Assembly: GCA_024226555.1 (NCBI GenBank)
Contig: JAAELO010000762.1
Span: 25,531 to 89,530, forward strand
Direction of reading: 5' to 3'
From: Desulfobacterales bacterium
Lineage (GTDB): Bacteria; Desulfobacterota; Desulfobacteria; Desulfobacterales; JAAELO01
Length of the DNA stretch: 64,000 bases
Part shown: positions 8,882 through 18,419 of the stretch, piece by piece
Numbering within the stretch: position 1 is the stretch's first letter
Layout of the letters: every line of letters starts with the position of its first letter
Translations under genes and position numbers: made by a program
Notes under the pieces: generated by a model
The model's database searches: none
Told to the model about the DNA's origin: nothing
The model's input: only the letters and a program-made list of their open reading frames with translations

Positions 8882-9647
8882 TATCAAATCATTTTTTCAG
8901 AACTGGAAAAGAAGAGCTGTGCAACTAATATCTCTTTTCTTTATTGGTGAGTGGTCATTTTATGGAATTTTCAGATGCCCCTATGCTGTTCCCTATATTG
9001 GATGTGGGAACTGTCCGGTTGTTCAATGTCCGGGAAGAAGTCTATGGATGTGGTCATGGATCTTAATAGGAGTTTCAGCAATATTCATGGGAAGAGTATT
9101 TTGCGGATGGATTTGCCCCGGCGGATTAGTCTCTGAGATTTTAGGGATGTTCTCTCTTATGAGAAACAGGATAAAAGGAACTCTTAGTATCTTCTTAAGC
9201 TACGGAAAATACATTGTTCTATTAACTTCATTGTATTTTTTCTTTATTTTAAACAATCCAAGATGGGCTATTCCGATAAGAACAGGCGAATTTTTCAATT
9301 CAGTCGTGTTAACCTTTGAACATGCAGATCCAATCTGGATTTATAAAACAGCTACTATTTTAGTTCTTTTAGCAATAGGAATTGCTGTTCCACATCTCTG
9401 GTGCAGATTCCTTTGTCCAACCGGTGGTGCCTTAGAGATTTTCAATAAGATCTCAATCTTCAAATATTCCATGAATGAAAATTGTAACAACTGTGATAAG
9501 TGCATTCAAAGTTGTGCTGCTGAAACCAGGCCTTCCGAAATTAACTGTACAAACTGCGGGGACTGCGTGGAAACATGCAAAACTTCAGCAATAGAAATAA
9601 GAGGTTTAAATGGAAGGGTTGAAAATAATATCCAATATGAAAGCTGA
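8874..9647 (+). CDS. NapH-like membrane polyferredoxin (4Fe-4S)
   Basis: GRVFCGWICPGGLVSE, CRFLCPTGGALEIF and C-terminal CNNCDKCIQSC / CTNCGDCVETC clusters; ATG 8874 overlaps the stop of the preceding gene. Confidence 0.85.
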   Translation: MHSIKSFFQNWKRRAVQLISLFFIGEWSFYGIFRCPYAVPYIGCGNCPVVQCPGRSLWMWSWILIGVSAIFMGRVFCGWICPGGLVSEILGMFSLMRNRIKGTLSIFLSYGKYIVLLTSLYFFFILNNPRWAIPIRTGEFFNSVVLTFEHADPIWIYKTATILVLLAIGIAVPHLWCRFLCPTGGALEIFNKISIFKYSMNENCNNCDKCIQSCAAETRPSEINCTNCGDCVETCKTSAIEIRGLNGRVENNIQYES

Positions 9648-9659
9648 TTAAAAGTGTTT

Positions 9660-10064
9660 CTAATTATTGAGTTGCTGGATACTTAACTTTACCACCGGGT
9701 TCTGGTATCCGGTAACTTCAAGTAATTTAAACCTGTAATTTTTCCACTCTTTGGATAATATACTCTCATATGGTTTTGTAATTTCTAAAAGTGTTATTTT
9801 TTTTGATTCACCACCACTTTTTACCAGTAAATATACATTCACGCCACTTCCTTCCGGATATGAGTCTGAATCAGGTTCAGGTTCAACCTCTTCAAAAATA
9901 ACATCGGTAACTTTTAAGGTCAGTTTTTCAAAAACGGTGATATTTTCATTAATTTTTAATTCTATTGTCTTGTTCTTCATAAGATCTCCTTTATGAAATG
10001 TGCAATTAGCTATAGCTATTAGAATAAAAAATATTACGAATAATGTGAATGGGGTTTTAATCAC
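9660..10064 (-). CDS. Putative lipoprotein
   Basis: MIKTPFTLFVIFFILIAIANC lipobox-like N-terminus. Confidence 0.55.
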   Translation of the reverse strand: MIKTPFTLFVIFFILIAIANCTFHKGDLMKNKTIELKINENITVFEKLTLKVTDVIFEEVEPEPDSDSYPEGSGVNVYLLVKSGGESKKITLLEITKPYESILSKEWKNYRFKLLEVTGYQNPVVKLSIQQLNN

Positions 10065-10069
10065 TTAAA

Positions 10070-10153
10070 GGAACCTCTAATAACAACCGTTTTTATAACA
10101 GTTATTTTTGAATATAACACAGTATCGCCAAAAGTTTTTTTATTAGAGATTCC
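10070..10153. repeat. Family B MITE-like repeat (copy B6, degenerate)
   Basis: ggaacctctaataa...ttattagagattcc inverted ends. Confidence 0.65.
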
Positions 10154-10454
10154 TTAATGCTCCATAAGAATCTCTTAATAATTCAGTATCATACCAATGT
10201 GGAATGAATTCTTAAAGATAAATTATTATGAGGTTCAAACTGATGTGGATTTAATTTTTGATATTAACACAAAAAGCTACCGTTCTGCCTATCGGTTAAA
10301 AAAGGAGGTCAGTTGAATGACATGTTACCAAATAGACAGAACAGGTGCTTAAAATGTTTTTATTCTTTTATATGAGATTCCCAATCAAGCTGGGAATGAC
10401 ACGCTGTAATTAGAATTCCAGTTTAAAAATTTTTTTAACTTAAATCAAAACCCT

Positions 10455-10513
10455 GATGGATTCCTGATACGCTCCAAAAAACAAGTTTCTTGTAGCGTTC
10501 TGGAATGACGACC
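10455..10513 (+). repeat. Family D 'GGATTCCTGATAC...TTCTGGAATGACGACC' palindromic repeat
   Basis: Same ends as copy at 36699-36753; internal hairpin ACAAG ttt CTTGT. Confidence 0.75.
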
Positions 10514-10703
10514 GATCTTTTAATTATATAATAATAAAAGATTACATATCCCTCTAATAAATTGATTTTTAGATGAAATACAAGGCGCAAAGTGAAATAT
10601 AATTCGAAGGAATATGTAGTTAATATTTCGAGAATTATATTTTACTTTTAACTCTGTTGTTATGTTTTTTATAACAACTTAAGTATTTCGCTTTAAAATT
10701 AAC

Positions 10704-11783
10704 TTATAAATGGGACATAGGGTTTTTGTTACGCGCCATCGCAATATTCATATAAGTCTCTGCGCCACTCTTAGGTGGTTCATAAAGATCAGCATCATCT
10801 TTCTTAAGAAGCTTAATAGAATCACCCGGACAGGTTGTTACACAAAGTCCGCATCCTATACATCTGTTATCGATTAATTCTGCAACATCATCCTTCATCT
10901 CAATTGCTTCCATCTGGCATCTCTCAAGACAAAGCTCACAACCTGTACATTCATCTGCTTCAATTATTGCATAATAGTTAGATTTCACAGCTTCAGCAGG
11001 ATCTGGTTGCAACCTTAAAGACCTTAAAACACCACAACAATCGCCACAACAGCTGCACATACCACCAACTTTTTGAGCGTTAAACGGCATCATCACAAGG
11101 CCAGCTTCGTCATTCTTCTTTATGATCTCAAGGGCTTCCTCTTTCTCAATATAGCGACCCATTTTGTTTTCAACATAGTAATCTCCATGGGAGCCAAACT
11201 GAAAACAGGTTTCTATGGGTTTGTCACATGCATCATCGTTAATTAACTTATGTGATGTTCTGCAAATACAATCTGCTATAGCTATTCTATCCTGGTCTTC
11301 AATAATTTTTACAACATCTTCATATGGAGCTATGGGCCATTCTGCAACTATCTTCTTATTGATTGGAACTGACCTTAACTGAGGTGTACCTGAACCCTGA
11401 ATTGTTTTTCCAAACCCTTCGTAGAAATATTTTTGAATATTCTCCATGGTCTCTTTTTTCATACGATTAACCTGATATTCAAAGATTCCTATAACAAATG
11501 GAGAAGCTGCATATCGAGAACCTTTATCATTTTTTAACCTGAAGATAAGACCTCTTTTGGCCATCTCTTCTAAAAATTCAGCCATTACACTTTCATCTTC
11601 ACCGCATCTTTCAGCTATGACTTGAGGGGTTTCAATAAAAGGGGCCATTTTTAAGAAGACACCTGCTTCTTTTTCAGAAAAAAGCTGCTTAAGAATTTTT
11701 AACTCCACTCCGCTTTCTGTTTCTGGAAATCCTGTTGCTAACTCATCAAGCCTGATTTGTAAATTTCTGTAAAGATCTGACAT
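10704..11783 (-). CDS. 4Fe-4S ferredoxin-domain protein with N-terminal winged-helix-like region
   Basis: CTGCELCLERCQMEAIE and CIGCGLCVTTCPGDSIK clusters plus CSCCGDCC and CICRTSH motifs. Confidence 0.85.
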   Translation of the reverse strand: MSDLYRNLQIRLDELATGFPETESGVELKILKQLFSEKEAGVFLKMAPFIETPQVIAERCGEDESVMAEFLEEMAKRGLIFRLKNDKGSRYAASPFVIGIFEYQVNRMKKETMENIQKYFYEGFGKTIQGSGTPQLRSVPINKKIVAEWPIAPYEDVVKIIEDQDRIAIADCICRTSHKLINDDACDKPIETCFQFGSHGDYYVENKMGRYIEKEEALEIIKKNDEAGLVMMPFNAQKVGGMCSCCGDCCGVLRSLRLQPDPAEAVKSNYYAIIEADECTGCELCLERCQMEAIEMKDDVAELIDNRCIGCGLCVTTCPGDSIKLLKKDDADLYEPPKSGAETYMNIAMARNKNPMSHL

Positions 11784-11799
11784 TTCGATGTATCTCCTC

Positions 11800-12324
11800 T
11801 CATTCCTCTATATTTTCAAGTTTTTCTATTGTATCGATTATATTTTTACTCAGATCACTGAAGAATCTAAGTCCAAACTCATAATTAATCAGTTGGAAAG
11901 CATCTCCGGTTCTTCTTGCAGTTTCATTAACAGATTTAAGGTTCTCTTCCTTTTCTTTAACAACATTTTGATATTGCCTTGCAAGTTCAACCCTCTCTTC
12001 CTTATGGATTTCTGAAAAGAAAAACAGTTTTGACAGAAAGCCACTTCTCATTTTGTCTTCCTTGACAGGTTTTTTTAGAGACTCTACAAAAACATCTCTA
12101 CCCTTATCAGTGATAGTATATATCTTTTTATTAGGTGCATTTTCCTGCACCTTTATGCTCATTGTTATTAACTCTTCTGACTCCATTTTTTTAAGAGCTG
12201 GATAGATAGAACCATAACTCAGACCTGAAAAATATGAGAATGACATGGTGAAAGTCTTCTTTATGTCATATCCTGACAGATTTCTGCTCATCAACAAACC
12301 AAGTATAAATGTTTTTGTATCCAT
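11800..12324 (-). CDS. PadR-family transcriptional regulator
   Basis: MDTKTFILGLLMSRNLSGYDIKKTF...LSYGSIYPALKKMESEELIT...KKIYTITDKGRDVFVESL. Confidence 0.88.
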   Translation of the reverse strand: MDTKTFILGLLMSRNLSGYDIKKTFTMSFSYFSGLSYGSIYPALKKMESEELITMSIKVQENAPNKKIYTITDKGRDVFVESLKKPVKEDKMRSGFLSKLFFFSEIHKEERVELARQYQNVVKEKEENLKSVNETARRTGDAFQLINYEFGLRFFSDLSKNIIDTIEKLENIEE

Positions 12325-12465
12325 TTTTTTCCCAATGATTTTAGCTATATTTAAATGATATATATCAATTTGATATAGCCGGGTCAAATAAATTTTTAAT
12401 ATAATTTAAAAAATCAAATAGATTTTTACCGGGATTTCTTTAATATAAGTTTGAAGGATCTTTAA

Positions 12466-12497
12466 ACGCAAAAATTCCCTGATTCGGGAAATTTTTT
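12466..12497 (-). terminator. Rho-independent terminator downstream of tRNA pair
   Basis: Minus strand AAATTTCCC gaatca GGGAATTTTTGCG. Confidence 0.6.
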
Positions 12498-12532
12498 GTT
12501 TGTAAATGATTTTTGTTCTTAGATGTATGTGG

Positions 12533-12607
12533 CGACCCCAAGGGGATTCGAACCCCTGTTGCCTGGATGAAAACCAGGTGTCCTAGGCCTGACTAGACGA
12601 TGGGGTC
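12533..12607 (-). tRNA. tRNA-Glu (anticodon TTC)
   Basis: Minus strand GACCCCATCGTCTAGTCAGGCCTAGGACACCTGGTTTTCATCCAGGCAACAGGGGTTCGAATCCCCTTGGGGTC; cloverleaf with loop TTTTCAT. Confidence 0.95.
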
Positions 12608-12623
12608 GCAACAAAAAAACTGG

Positions 12624-12696
12624 TGGGTCATGTTGGGCTCGAACCAACGACTCTCTCCTTAAAAGGGAGATACTCTACCGACTGAGTTAATGACCC
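12624..12696 (-). tRNA. tRNA-Lys (anticodon TTT)
   Basis: Minus strand GGGTCATTAACTCAGTCGGTAGAGTATCTCCCTTTTAAGGAGAGAGTCGTTGGTTCGAGCCCAACATGACCCA; loop CTTTTAA. Confidence 0.95.
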
Positions 12697-12925
12697 GTAT
12701 CAAAAGAACAGCGAATGTTTATCCGATTTTTTTTTCTTTGTCAACTGATATATTCAACTTTTTATTTTTTTTTAATGGGTAATTTTGAATATCTTTACCT
12801 ATCTCTTTATAATATAGCCTTTTTCAGAAAAATTAAATAAAAAAATTGGTTGTATTAAAATAGCAAACTATTATAATCAGATATTATTTTACTATATCAA
12901 AACTTTTAATATTCAGGGAAAAACA

Positions 12926-14740
12926 ATGCTAAAAAAAATTGGTCGATTCTTCAAATTTATCTGGAACGGGGTCACTTTTTTAAAGAACCTTACTACAAAC
13001 TTCATATTTATAATTCTTGTTTTATTTGTAATTTCTATTTCCCTTTTTAAGAGTCTGGACACGGTTGCAATTGAAAAAAATTCTGCATTACTCCTTTCAA
13101 TAAAAGGAAATGTTGTGGAGCAGAAAAGTTATGAAGACCCTCTATCTTCACTCAGTGATGAAGATGATGATCTGGAAACCAAACTCTCAGATATATTAAA
13201 AGTTATAAAATCTGCTAAAAACGATAAAAGAATAAGCTGTATTGTTCTCGACCTTAAAGGTATGGGTCACTGTGGAATGAGCAAGCTTCAGGATATAGGC
13301 AAGGAACTTACATTATTTAAAAGATCTCAAAAAAAGATATATGCTGTTGGAGACTATTACTCTCAAGGACAGTATTATCTTGCTGCCCATGCTGATAAAA
13401 TTATTATGAACCCATATGGACAAGTTATACTTAGTGGATTCGGAAACTACAAAATGTTTTTTGAAAAAGCTTTAAAAAAACTAATGATAACTTTCCATAT
13501 CTTCAGGGTTGGTAAATATAAATCTGCTATTGAACCTTTTATTAGAAACGATATGTCAAGAGAAGCCAAAAAGGCCAATTATGCATACCTTAGTGATCTT
13601 TGGGCTGAATATAAAAGAGATGTGGCAAAATTAAGAAAAACAACACCGGAAAAAATAGATAGCTTCATCAACAATCTTGATACAAATCTGAAAACCTTTG
13701 AAGGAAACACTGCAAAGATGGCCTACAAAATGGGTTTTGTAGACAGCCTTTATCCAAGAGATATAACTAAAGGTTTTTTATATAAAGTTACTAAAACCCC
13801 GAAGTCAAAAAGCAGTTATAATAAAGTTACCTTTAAAAATTATCTTTCAGCAATTAATACCGGGATTAACTCTGATTCAAAAAAAGTTGCCGTTTTAATA
13901 GCAAAGGGCTCAATATTAGATGGTAAGCAGAAAGAGGGTAAAATAGGTGGGGATTCCTTTTCAGCTCTGATTAGAAAAGCCAGAAAAAACACGAATGTTA
14001 AAGCTATAGTTATTAGAGTTGATAGTGGTGGTGGAAGTGCCTTTGCATCTGAGTTAATAAGAAGGGAAGTTGAGATAACCAGAAAAAAAGGGATACCTGT
14101 TGTTGTTTCAATGGGATCTGTTGCTGCATCAGGCGGATACTGGATGAGTGCCAGTGCAAATGAGATCTGGGCATCACCTACAACTATCACTGGTTCAATA
14201 GGTATATTTGGAGCCTTTCCAACTTTTGAAAAAACACTTAATTATTTAGGAATAAATAATGATGGTGTTGGAACAAATAAAATATCAGGGGCTTTCGACC
14301 CAACGCGTCCTCTAAACCCTGTTATTGCAAGTTATCTTCAACAAACAATCGATAAAGGTTACCAGGACTTTTTAAAAATTGTATCTAAAGGAAGAAAACT
14401 TCCTCTTGAACAGGTAAAGCTGATCGCTCAAGGTAGAGTATGGTCTGGTAAAAAAGCCCTAACATTAGGTCTTGTTGATAAACTTGGCTCTCTTTCAGAT
14501 GCTGTTGCTTCTGCTGCAAAACTTGCAAAACTTGATAAATATGAAGCCATTGAAATTAAGAGGGATCTGACGAAACAGGAGCAATTCTTTAAGAATTTAA
14601 GCGGGACCGGGATTAAGATTAATATTTCAGGAAAAAGTCCTTTATCAAAATTTATTGGTATCGTTGAAAAAGAAGCATCTGTTGTTCTTGATATGAATGA
14701 TCCTAAGAATTTATATGCGAAATGCTTAACATGTGAATAA
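12926..14740 (+). CDS. sppA: Signal peptide peptidase SppA, long (67K) type
   Basis: Duplicated S49 architecture; VDSGGGSAFASELIRREVEITRKKGIPVVVSMGSVAASGGYWMSASANEIWASPTTITGSIGIFG. Confidence 0.93.
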   Translation: MLKKIGRFFKFIWNGVTFLKNLTTNFIFIILVLFVISISLFKSLDTVAIEKNSALLLSIKGNVVEQKSYEDPLSSLSDEDDDLETKLSDILKVIKSAKNDKRISCIVLDLKGMGHCGMSKLQDIGKELTLFKRSQKKIYAVGDYYSQGQYYLAAHADKIIMNPYGQVILSGFGNYKMFFEKALKKLMITFHIFRVGKYKSAIEPFIRNDMSREAKKANYAYLSDLWAEYKRDVAKLRKTTPEKIDSFINNLDTNLKTFEGNTAKMAYKMGFVDSLYPRDITKGFLYKVTKTPKSKSSYNKVTFKNYLSAINTGINSDSKKVAVLIAKGSILDGKQKEGKIGGDSFSALIRKARKNTNVKAIVIRVDSGGGSAFASELIRREVEITRKKGIPVVVSMGSVAASGGYWMSASANEIWASPTTITGSIGIFGAFPTFEKTLNYLGINNDGVGTNKISGAFDPTRPLNPVIASYLQQTIDKGYQDFLKIVSKGRKLPLEQVKLIAQGRVWSGKKALTLGLVDKLGSLSDAVASAAKLAKLDKYEAIEIKRDLTKQEQFFKNLSGTGIKINISGKSPLSKFIGIVEKEASVVLDMNDPKNLYAKCLTCE

Positions 14741-14745
14741 GTCTT

Positions 14746-14875
14746 GGGAATCTCTAATAATTAGAATTTTGATTGAAATACAAGGCATGAGAAAAAATAA
14801 CGAATCGGTTTTACAACAGTTCTTTTTTTGAAATAACGCTGTAGTTCGATCAAAAGGCAGTTATTAGAGATTCCC
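14746..14875. repeat. Family B MITE-like element, copy B1 (130 bp, clear terminal inverted repeats)
   Basis: GGGAATCTCTAATAAT...AGTTATTAGAGATTCCC; internal TTGATTGAAATACAAGGC and GTAGTTCGATCAAAAGGC. Confidence 0.88.
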
Positions 14876-14884
14876 TTTTTTTTT

Positions 14885-15000
14885 GTAAAATTCCTTCATT
14901 TGCATCGTTGCAGCAACCGTTCAGACGTTCGAAGTACCAAAAACATACGTCTTCACGCCAGATCGAATACTAACGCCTTGTATATGAAGTTTTTTACTTC
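14885..15000 (+). repeat. Family A palindromic interspersed repeat, copy A2
   Basis: gtaaaattccttcatttgca...cagacgttcgaagtac...acatacgtcttcacgccagatcgaatactaacgccttgtatatgaagttttttactt. Confidence 0.85.
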
Positions 15001-15203
15001 AACACAAAAAATGGTCCAACCTAAATGCCTTACAATTTGAATAATTGGATCATGAAACTTTATGTGTGGTTATAAAAGTTCTGGAAGAAAATAGTTCTCA
15101 TCATGCTTGTTATAAAATCAGGGAAAATGAATGAATTGTCAGAAATGTACTCAATTCCAATTGTTTATGGTAAACCTACACAAGAAATATCAAGGATTAA
15201 GAG

Positions 15204-15356
15204 ATGAAATTAATATGCTACTGCTTTAATTACACATATGAAGATATAAAAAAGGATCTGCTTGAAAATGGCAGATCCACGATTATGGAGATGATAATAA
15301 AGGAGAAACAGTTTGGGGGCTGTTCCTGCCATACAAAAAATCCCAGCGGTAAATGA
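15204..15356 (+). CDS. BFD-like [2Fe-2S] small protein (50 aa), absent from supplied ORF track
   Basis: MKLICYCFNYTYEDIKKDLLENGRSTIMEMIIKEKQFGGCSCHTKNPSGK*; CxC...CxC pattern typical of BFD-like/CopZ-N-like domains. Confidence 0.7.
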   Translation: MKLICYCFNYTYEDIKKDLLENGRSTIMEMIIKEKQFGGCSCHTKNPSGK

Positions 15357-15409
15357 TGCCTCCATGATGTCCGCAAGGTTGTGGATTCAATGAGACAATA
15401 GAAAATCTA

Positions 15410-16765
15410 CTAATAGTTTGAGATTATAAGCCTTCTAGTAAGTTTATAAAGTAGATTTCGTTTGAATGTTTTTTCCATTAACTCCTTTTTTTCTGCTTTT
15501 CTATACCACTTGAGCTCATTTCCAATAACCTCCTGAAGATGTTTGTTGAGCTTCTCATCACAAATTTTTATAAGCCAGTCATTGTTCTTTTTTGATGAGG
15601 ACCATGTAAAATTATCGGTTCCAGTATATGTGATATTTGAGTTTTGAAATAATATCAGCTTTCTATGTACAAATGTTTTTTCATTTAATGACCTTGCTTT
15701 TTCAACATCCAGATAGAAAACATTGAAAGTGCCCTTCATATCTTTTGTCTTTAATAGAAAATAGTGCAGGGTCTCAAGGGTATATAAAAAAGGGGTTCCA
15801 AACCAGACAAATTCTTTGTGTGCCTTTTTTCCATTAGTTATAAGGTTTAGCGTATTACCTCTTTGGATAAAACGAACAAATGCTTTAAATAAAGGCTGCG
15901 GAAAACCTATTGAATATGAAGTCAGATCAATGGTCCCTTTAAAATTGTCTATATCAGCAATTAATGTATCGTGACTGTCATTTGGAAGAATCTCTCTGTT
16001 TTTTACCTTCTCTCCGGAAACAACTATATTTGAAATAACATCATTTGAGAGAAGTTGAGCACGATCTGGAATAAACTGATACTCTTTAAGTGGTTTGCTC
16101 AAATCTACCGGTTTACTTAAATGGTTTGTGATTTCATCTATTTTATCTTTATGATCATTCCCTTTAAAACCTTGGGGAACACTGTATTTAATACTTTTTG
16201 AATTTTTTAAAGTTTTCGAGATTTTCGAGATCTCACTGAAGATCTTATTAAAATTATGCTTAACATCCGTTCCAATATAGTACTCTTTTGAGTCTATGGG
16301 CCTGAAGATATATGCAGAATCGGCTGTTAATGTACTGAAATCTGTATAGCCACGACCTCCGACGATAAGCTTTTCATCCTTTGTATCTGCATCAATCAGG
16401 AGCAACTTTTCATGGTAAAAATCATCCCATGAGATTTTTCCTGTACGCTTATTATAAAGGCTTATGGATTGAACTTTTGCCTGGCATTTTTTATCCACCA
16501 TGATCTTTCCGGATCTGTTAAAAAAATCCTTATCTATCCACGAAGCTGTATGGTCATATACAAAACGAACTTTTACTTTTTTTTTGATCTGAACAGATCT
16601 TATTGCATCTAAGAAGATAAGGCCTGTTTCATCTGTGGCCTGGGAAAAAGTAATGATATCTATTGTGTATTTTGCTCTCTTAATAAGCTCAACGCGGACA
16701 CAAAGATCAACGATCATCTCATTAATATAGATTATTTCAGTATTTAACCTTTCGGGATATATCAT
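15410..16765 (-). CDS. Phospholipase D-like protein
   Basis: HEKLLLIDADTKDEKLIVGGRGYTDF (HKD motif) and degenerate second motif HRKLILFQNSNITYTGTDNFTWSS. Confidence 0.82.
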   Translation of the reverse strand: MIYPERLNTEIIYINEMIVDLCVRVELIKRAKYTIDIITFSQATDETGLIFLDAIRSVQIKKKVKVRFVYDHTASWIDKDFFNRSGKIMVDKKCQAKVQSISLYNKRTGKISWDDFYHEKLLLIDADTKDEKLIVGGRGYTDFSTLTADSAYIFRPIDSKEYYIGTDVKHNFNKIFSEISKISKTLKNSKSIKYSVPQGFKGNDHKDKIDEITNHLSKPVDLSKPLKEYQFIPDRAQLLSNDVISNIVVSGEKVKNREILPNDSHDTLIADIDNFKGTIDLTSYSIGFPQPLFKAFVRFIQRGNTLNLITNGKKAHKEFVWFGTPFLYTLETLHYFLLKTKDMKGTFNVFYLDVEKARSLNEKTFVHRKLILFQNSNITYTGTDNFTWSSSKKNNDWLIKICDEKLNKHLQEVIGNELKWYRKAEKKELMEKTFKRNLLYKLTRRLIISNY

Positions 16766-18417
16766 TTTCTATTCTTACCTAATTTGTTTAATTGGGAAAA
16801 TGGCAGTATTCCCGGGCTGATCATAAATTGTTGGATCTTTGATCTGGTTTTTTCCGGTGAAAATGAAGCTTTTACAAAAATCATTAAAACCTGAAAAAAT
16901 GAAGATAACAGTAGAACAGGTTTTCTTCTGGTGATCTTAAGCCAGTTTATAAATGCAAGTTTTGCTGAATCTTTAAGATACTTTTCAAAATAGTATGACA
17001 GGAAATTGATTGTAACCTCCGAATCCTCATAAATCTTACTGTAAAACAAAGTGTATGGGATTCGATACTCCTCATATAGTGAGAATATAACAGGCCTGGT
17101 TATGTTTGATGAGTTTCGTACATTGTGCTCAAGATCTGTATTTTTATAGGGCCGCCATATTTGAAAAATTGGTGTTGCATTGTATTTCTTAAAAAGATCG
17201 AAAGCAAAATAGTATGTTTTTAAAAGGTCTTCCTTGGTTTCTCCAGGCATACCGAAAATAAAAAAGGTTAGTGTATCTATCTCGTTCTCATAGCATAATT
17301 TACAGGCTTTTATAACATCTTCAATATTCAGATCTTTCTTAATTACATTCTCCAGTACCTTTTTACTTCCACTTTCAACACCAAATATCAGATAGGTACA
17401 ACCAGTTTTTTTGCAGAGTTTAACAAGCTCTTCATCAACAAGGTCAGCGCGAACTCCGTTTGGTGTATCCCAGGTGATATTCCATTCGTTTTTTATTATA
17501 CCTCTTAGAATATTCTTGAACCGTTCAGGATTGAATAGAAGATTATCATCCTCAAAATGAATGTTTCTTACTCCGTGTTTTTCAATGAGAAACTTCATCT
17601 CTTCAAGAACATAATCAACACTCTGGGCACGAACCTTTCGACCCATATGTAAGTGGATACAACAGTGACTGCATTTAAAATTGCAGCCTCTGCTTGTAAC
17701 AAGATCAATTGATCTGTGTGAATCTTTATATTTAGCTATTAGCCTTGAGGGGAAACCTTCTCTGTTTATCTCGAAATATTTCTCTAAATCCACAAGGTCG
17801 TAATCACAATAAAGCTCATCAAGATTCTCTATATATGGTCTATCCTCAGTTATTGTAATATTTTCATTTTCTTTATATGCAATTCCCATTATCTCTTTGT
17901 ATGGTTTGTTAGATCTAAGTTTATCTATAAGTTCTTTAAATGTAACTTCTCCCTCTTTCATCACAATTACATCTATTGCAGAAGTTCTGTTAAAGTAATC
18001 GCGATAATCATTTGTTGCATCAGGGCCGCCAACTATTATGAAAATGTCAGGGAAATTTTTCTTTACCAGATTGATAAGCTTTATAGTGTCACTGATATAG
18101 TAGTTTGCTGTGGATGTGACCGCCAGAACATGTGGGGAATAATTTTCAACATAATCTATAATTTCAGAATCTTCCATTCCGAAATATATAGGTGGATTTT
18201 TTCTCTCGGTCCGTACCTTTTTCAGATCTGCATTAACAAGGATATCTAAAAAATCAGTTTGAACCAGATCATCATCTTTAAAAAGACCTGACAGATACAA
18301 AATACTTTTTGGAAGTCCAATCATTGGAGCATCAGGAGGTTCAATCTCCATAAAATACCCACCAGAGCGCATAAACAGAATCTTAAGGGGTTTATCAGCT
18401 TTATAATTCTTTAACAT
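16762..18417 (-). CDS. B12-binding domain radical SAM protein
   Basis: N-terminal VLAVTSTANYYISDTIKLINLVKKNFPDIFIIVGGPDATN (B12-binding fold); TSRGCNFKCSHCCIH (CxxxCxxC). Confidence 0.88.
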   Translation of the reverse strand: MLKNYKADKPLKILFMRSGGYFMEIEPPDAPMIGLPKSILYLSGLFKDDDLVQTDFLDILVNADLKKVRTERKNPPIYFGMEDSEIIDYVENYSPHVLAVTSTANYYISDTIKLINLVKKNFPDIFIIVGGPDATNDYRDYFNRTSAIDVIVMKEGEVTFKELIDKLRSNKPYKEIMGIAYKENENITITEDRPYIENLDELYCDYDLVDLEKYFEINREGFPSRLIAKYKDSHRSIDLVTSRGCNFKCSHCCIHLHMGRKVRAQSVDYVLEEMKFLIEKHGVRNIHFEDDNLLFNPERFKNILRGIIKNEWNITWDTPNGVRADLVDEELVKLCKKTGCTYLIFGVESGSKKVLENVIKKDLNIEDVIKACKLCYENEIDTLTFFIFGMPGETKEDLLKTYYFAFDLFKKYNATPIFQIWRPYKNTDLEHNVRNSSNITRPVIFSLYEEYRIPYTLFYSKIYEDSEVTINFLSYYFEKYLKDSAKLAFINWLKITRRKPVLLLSSFFQVLMIFVKASFSPEKTRSKIQQFMISPGILPFSQLNKLGKNRK

Positions 18418-18419
18418 TA

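Noticed and set aside
13840-14190. Antisense 116-aa ORF inside sppA
   Set aside because: Shadow of a conserved coding region
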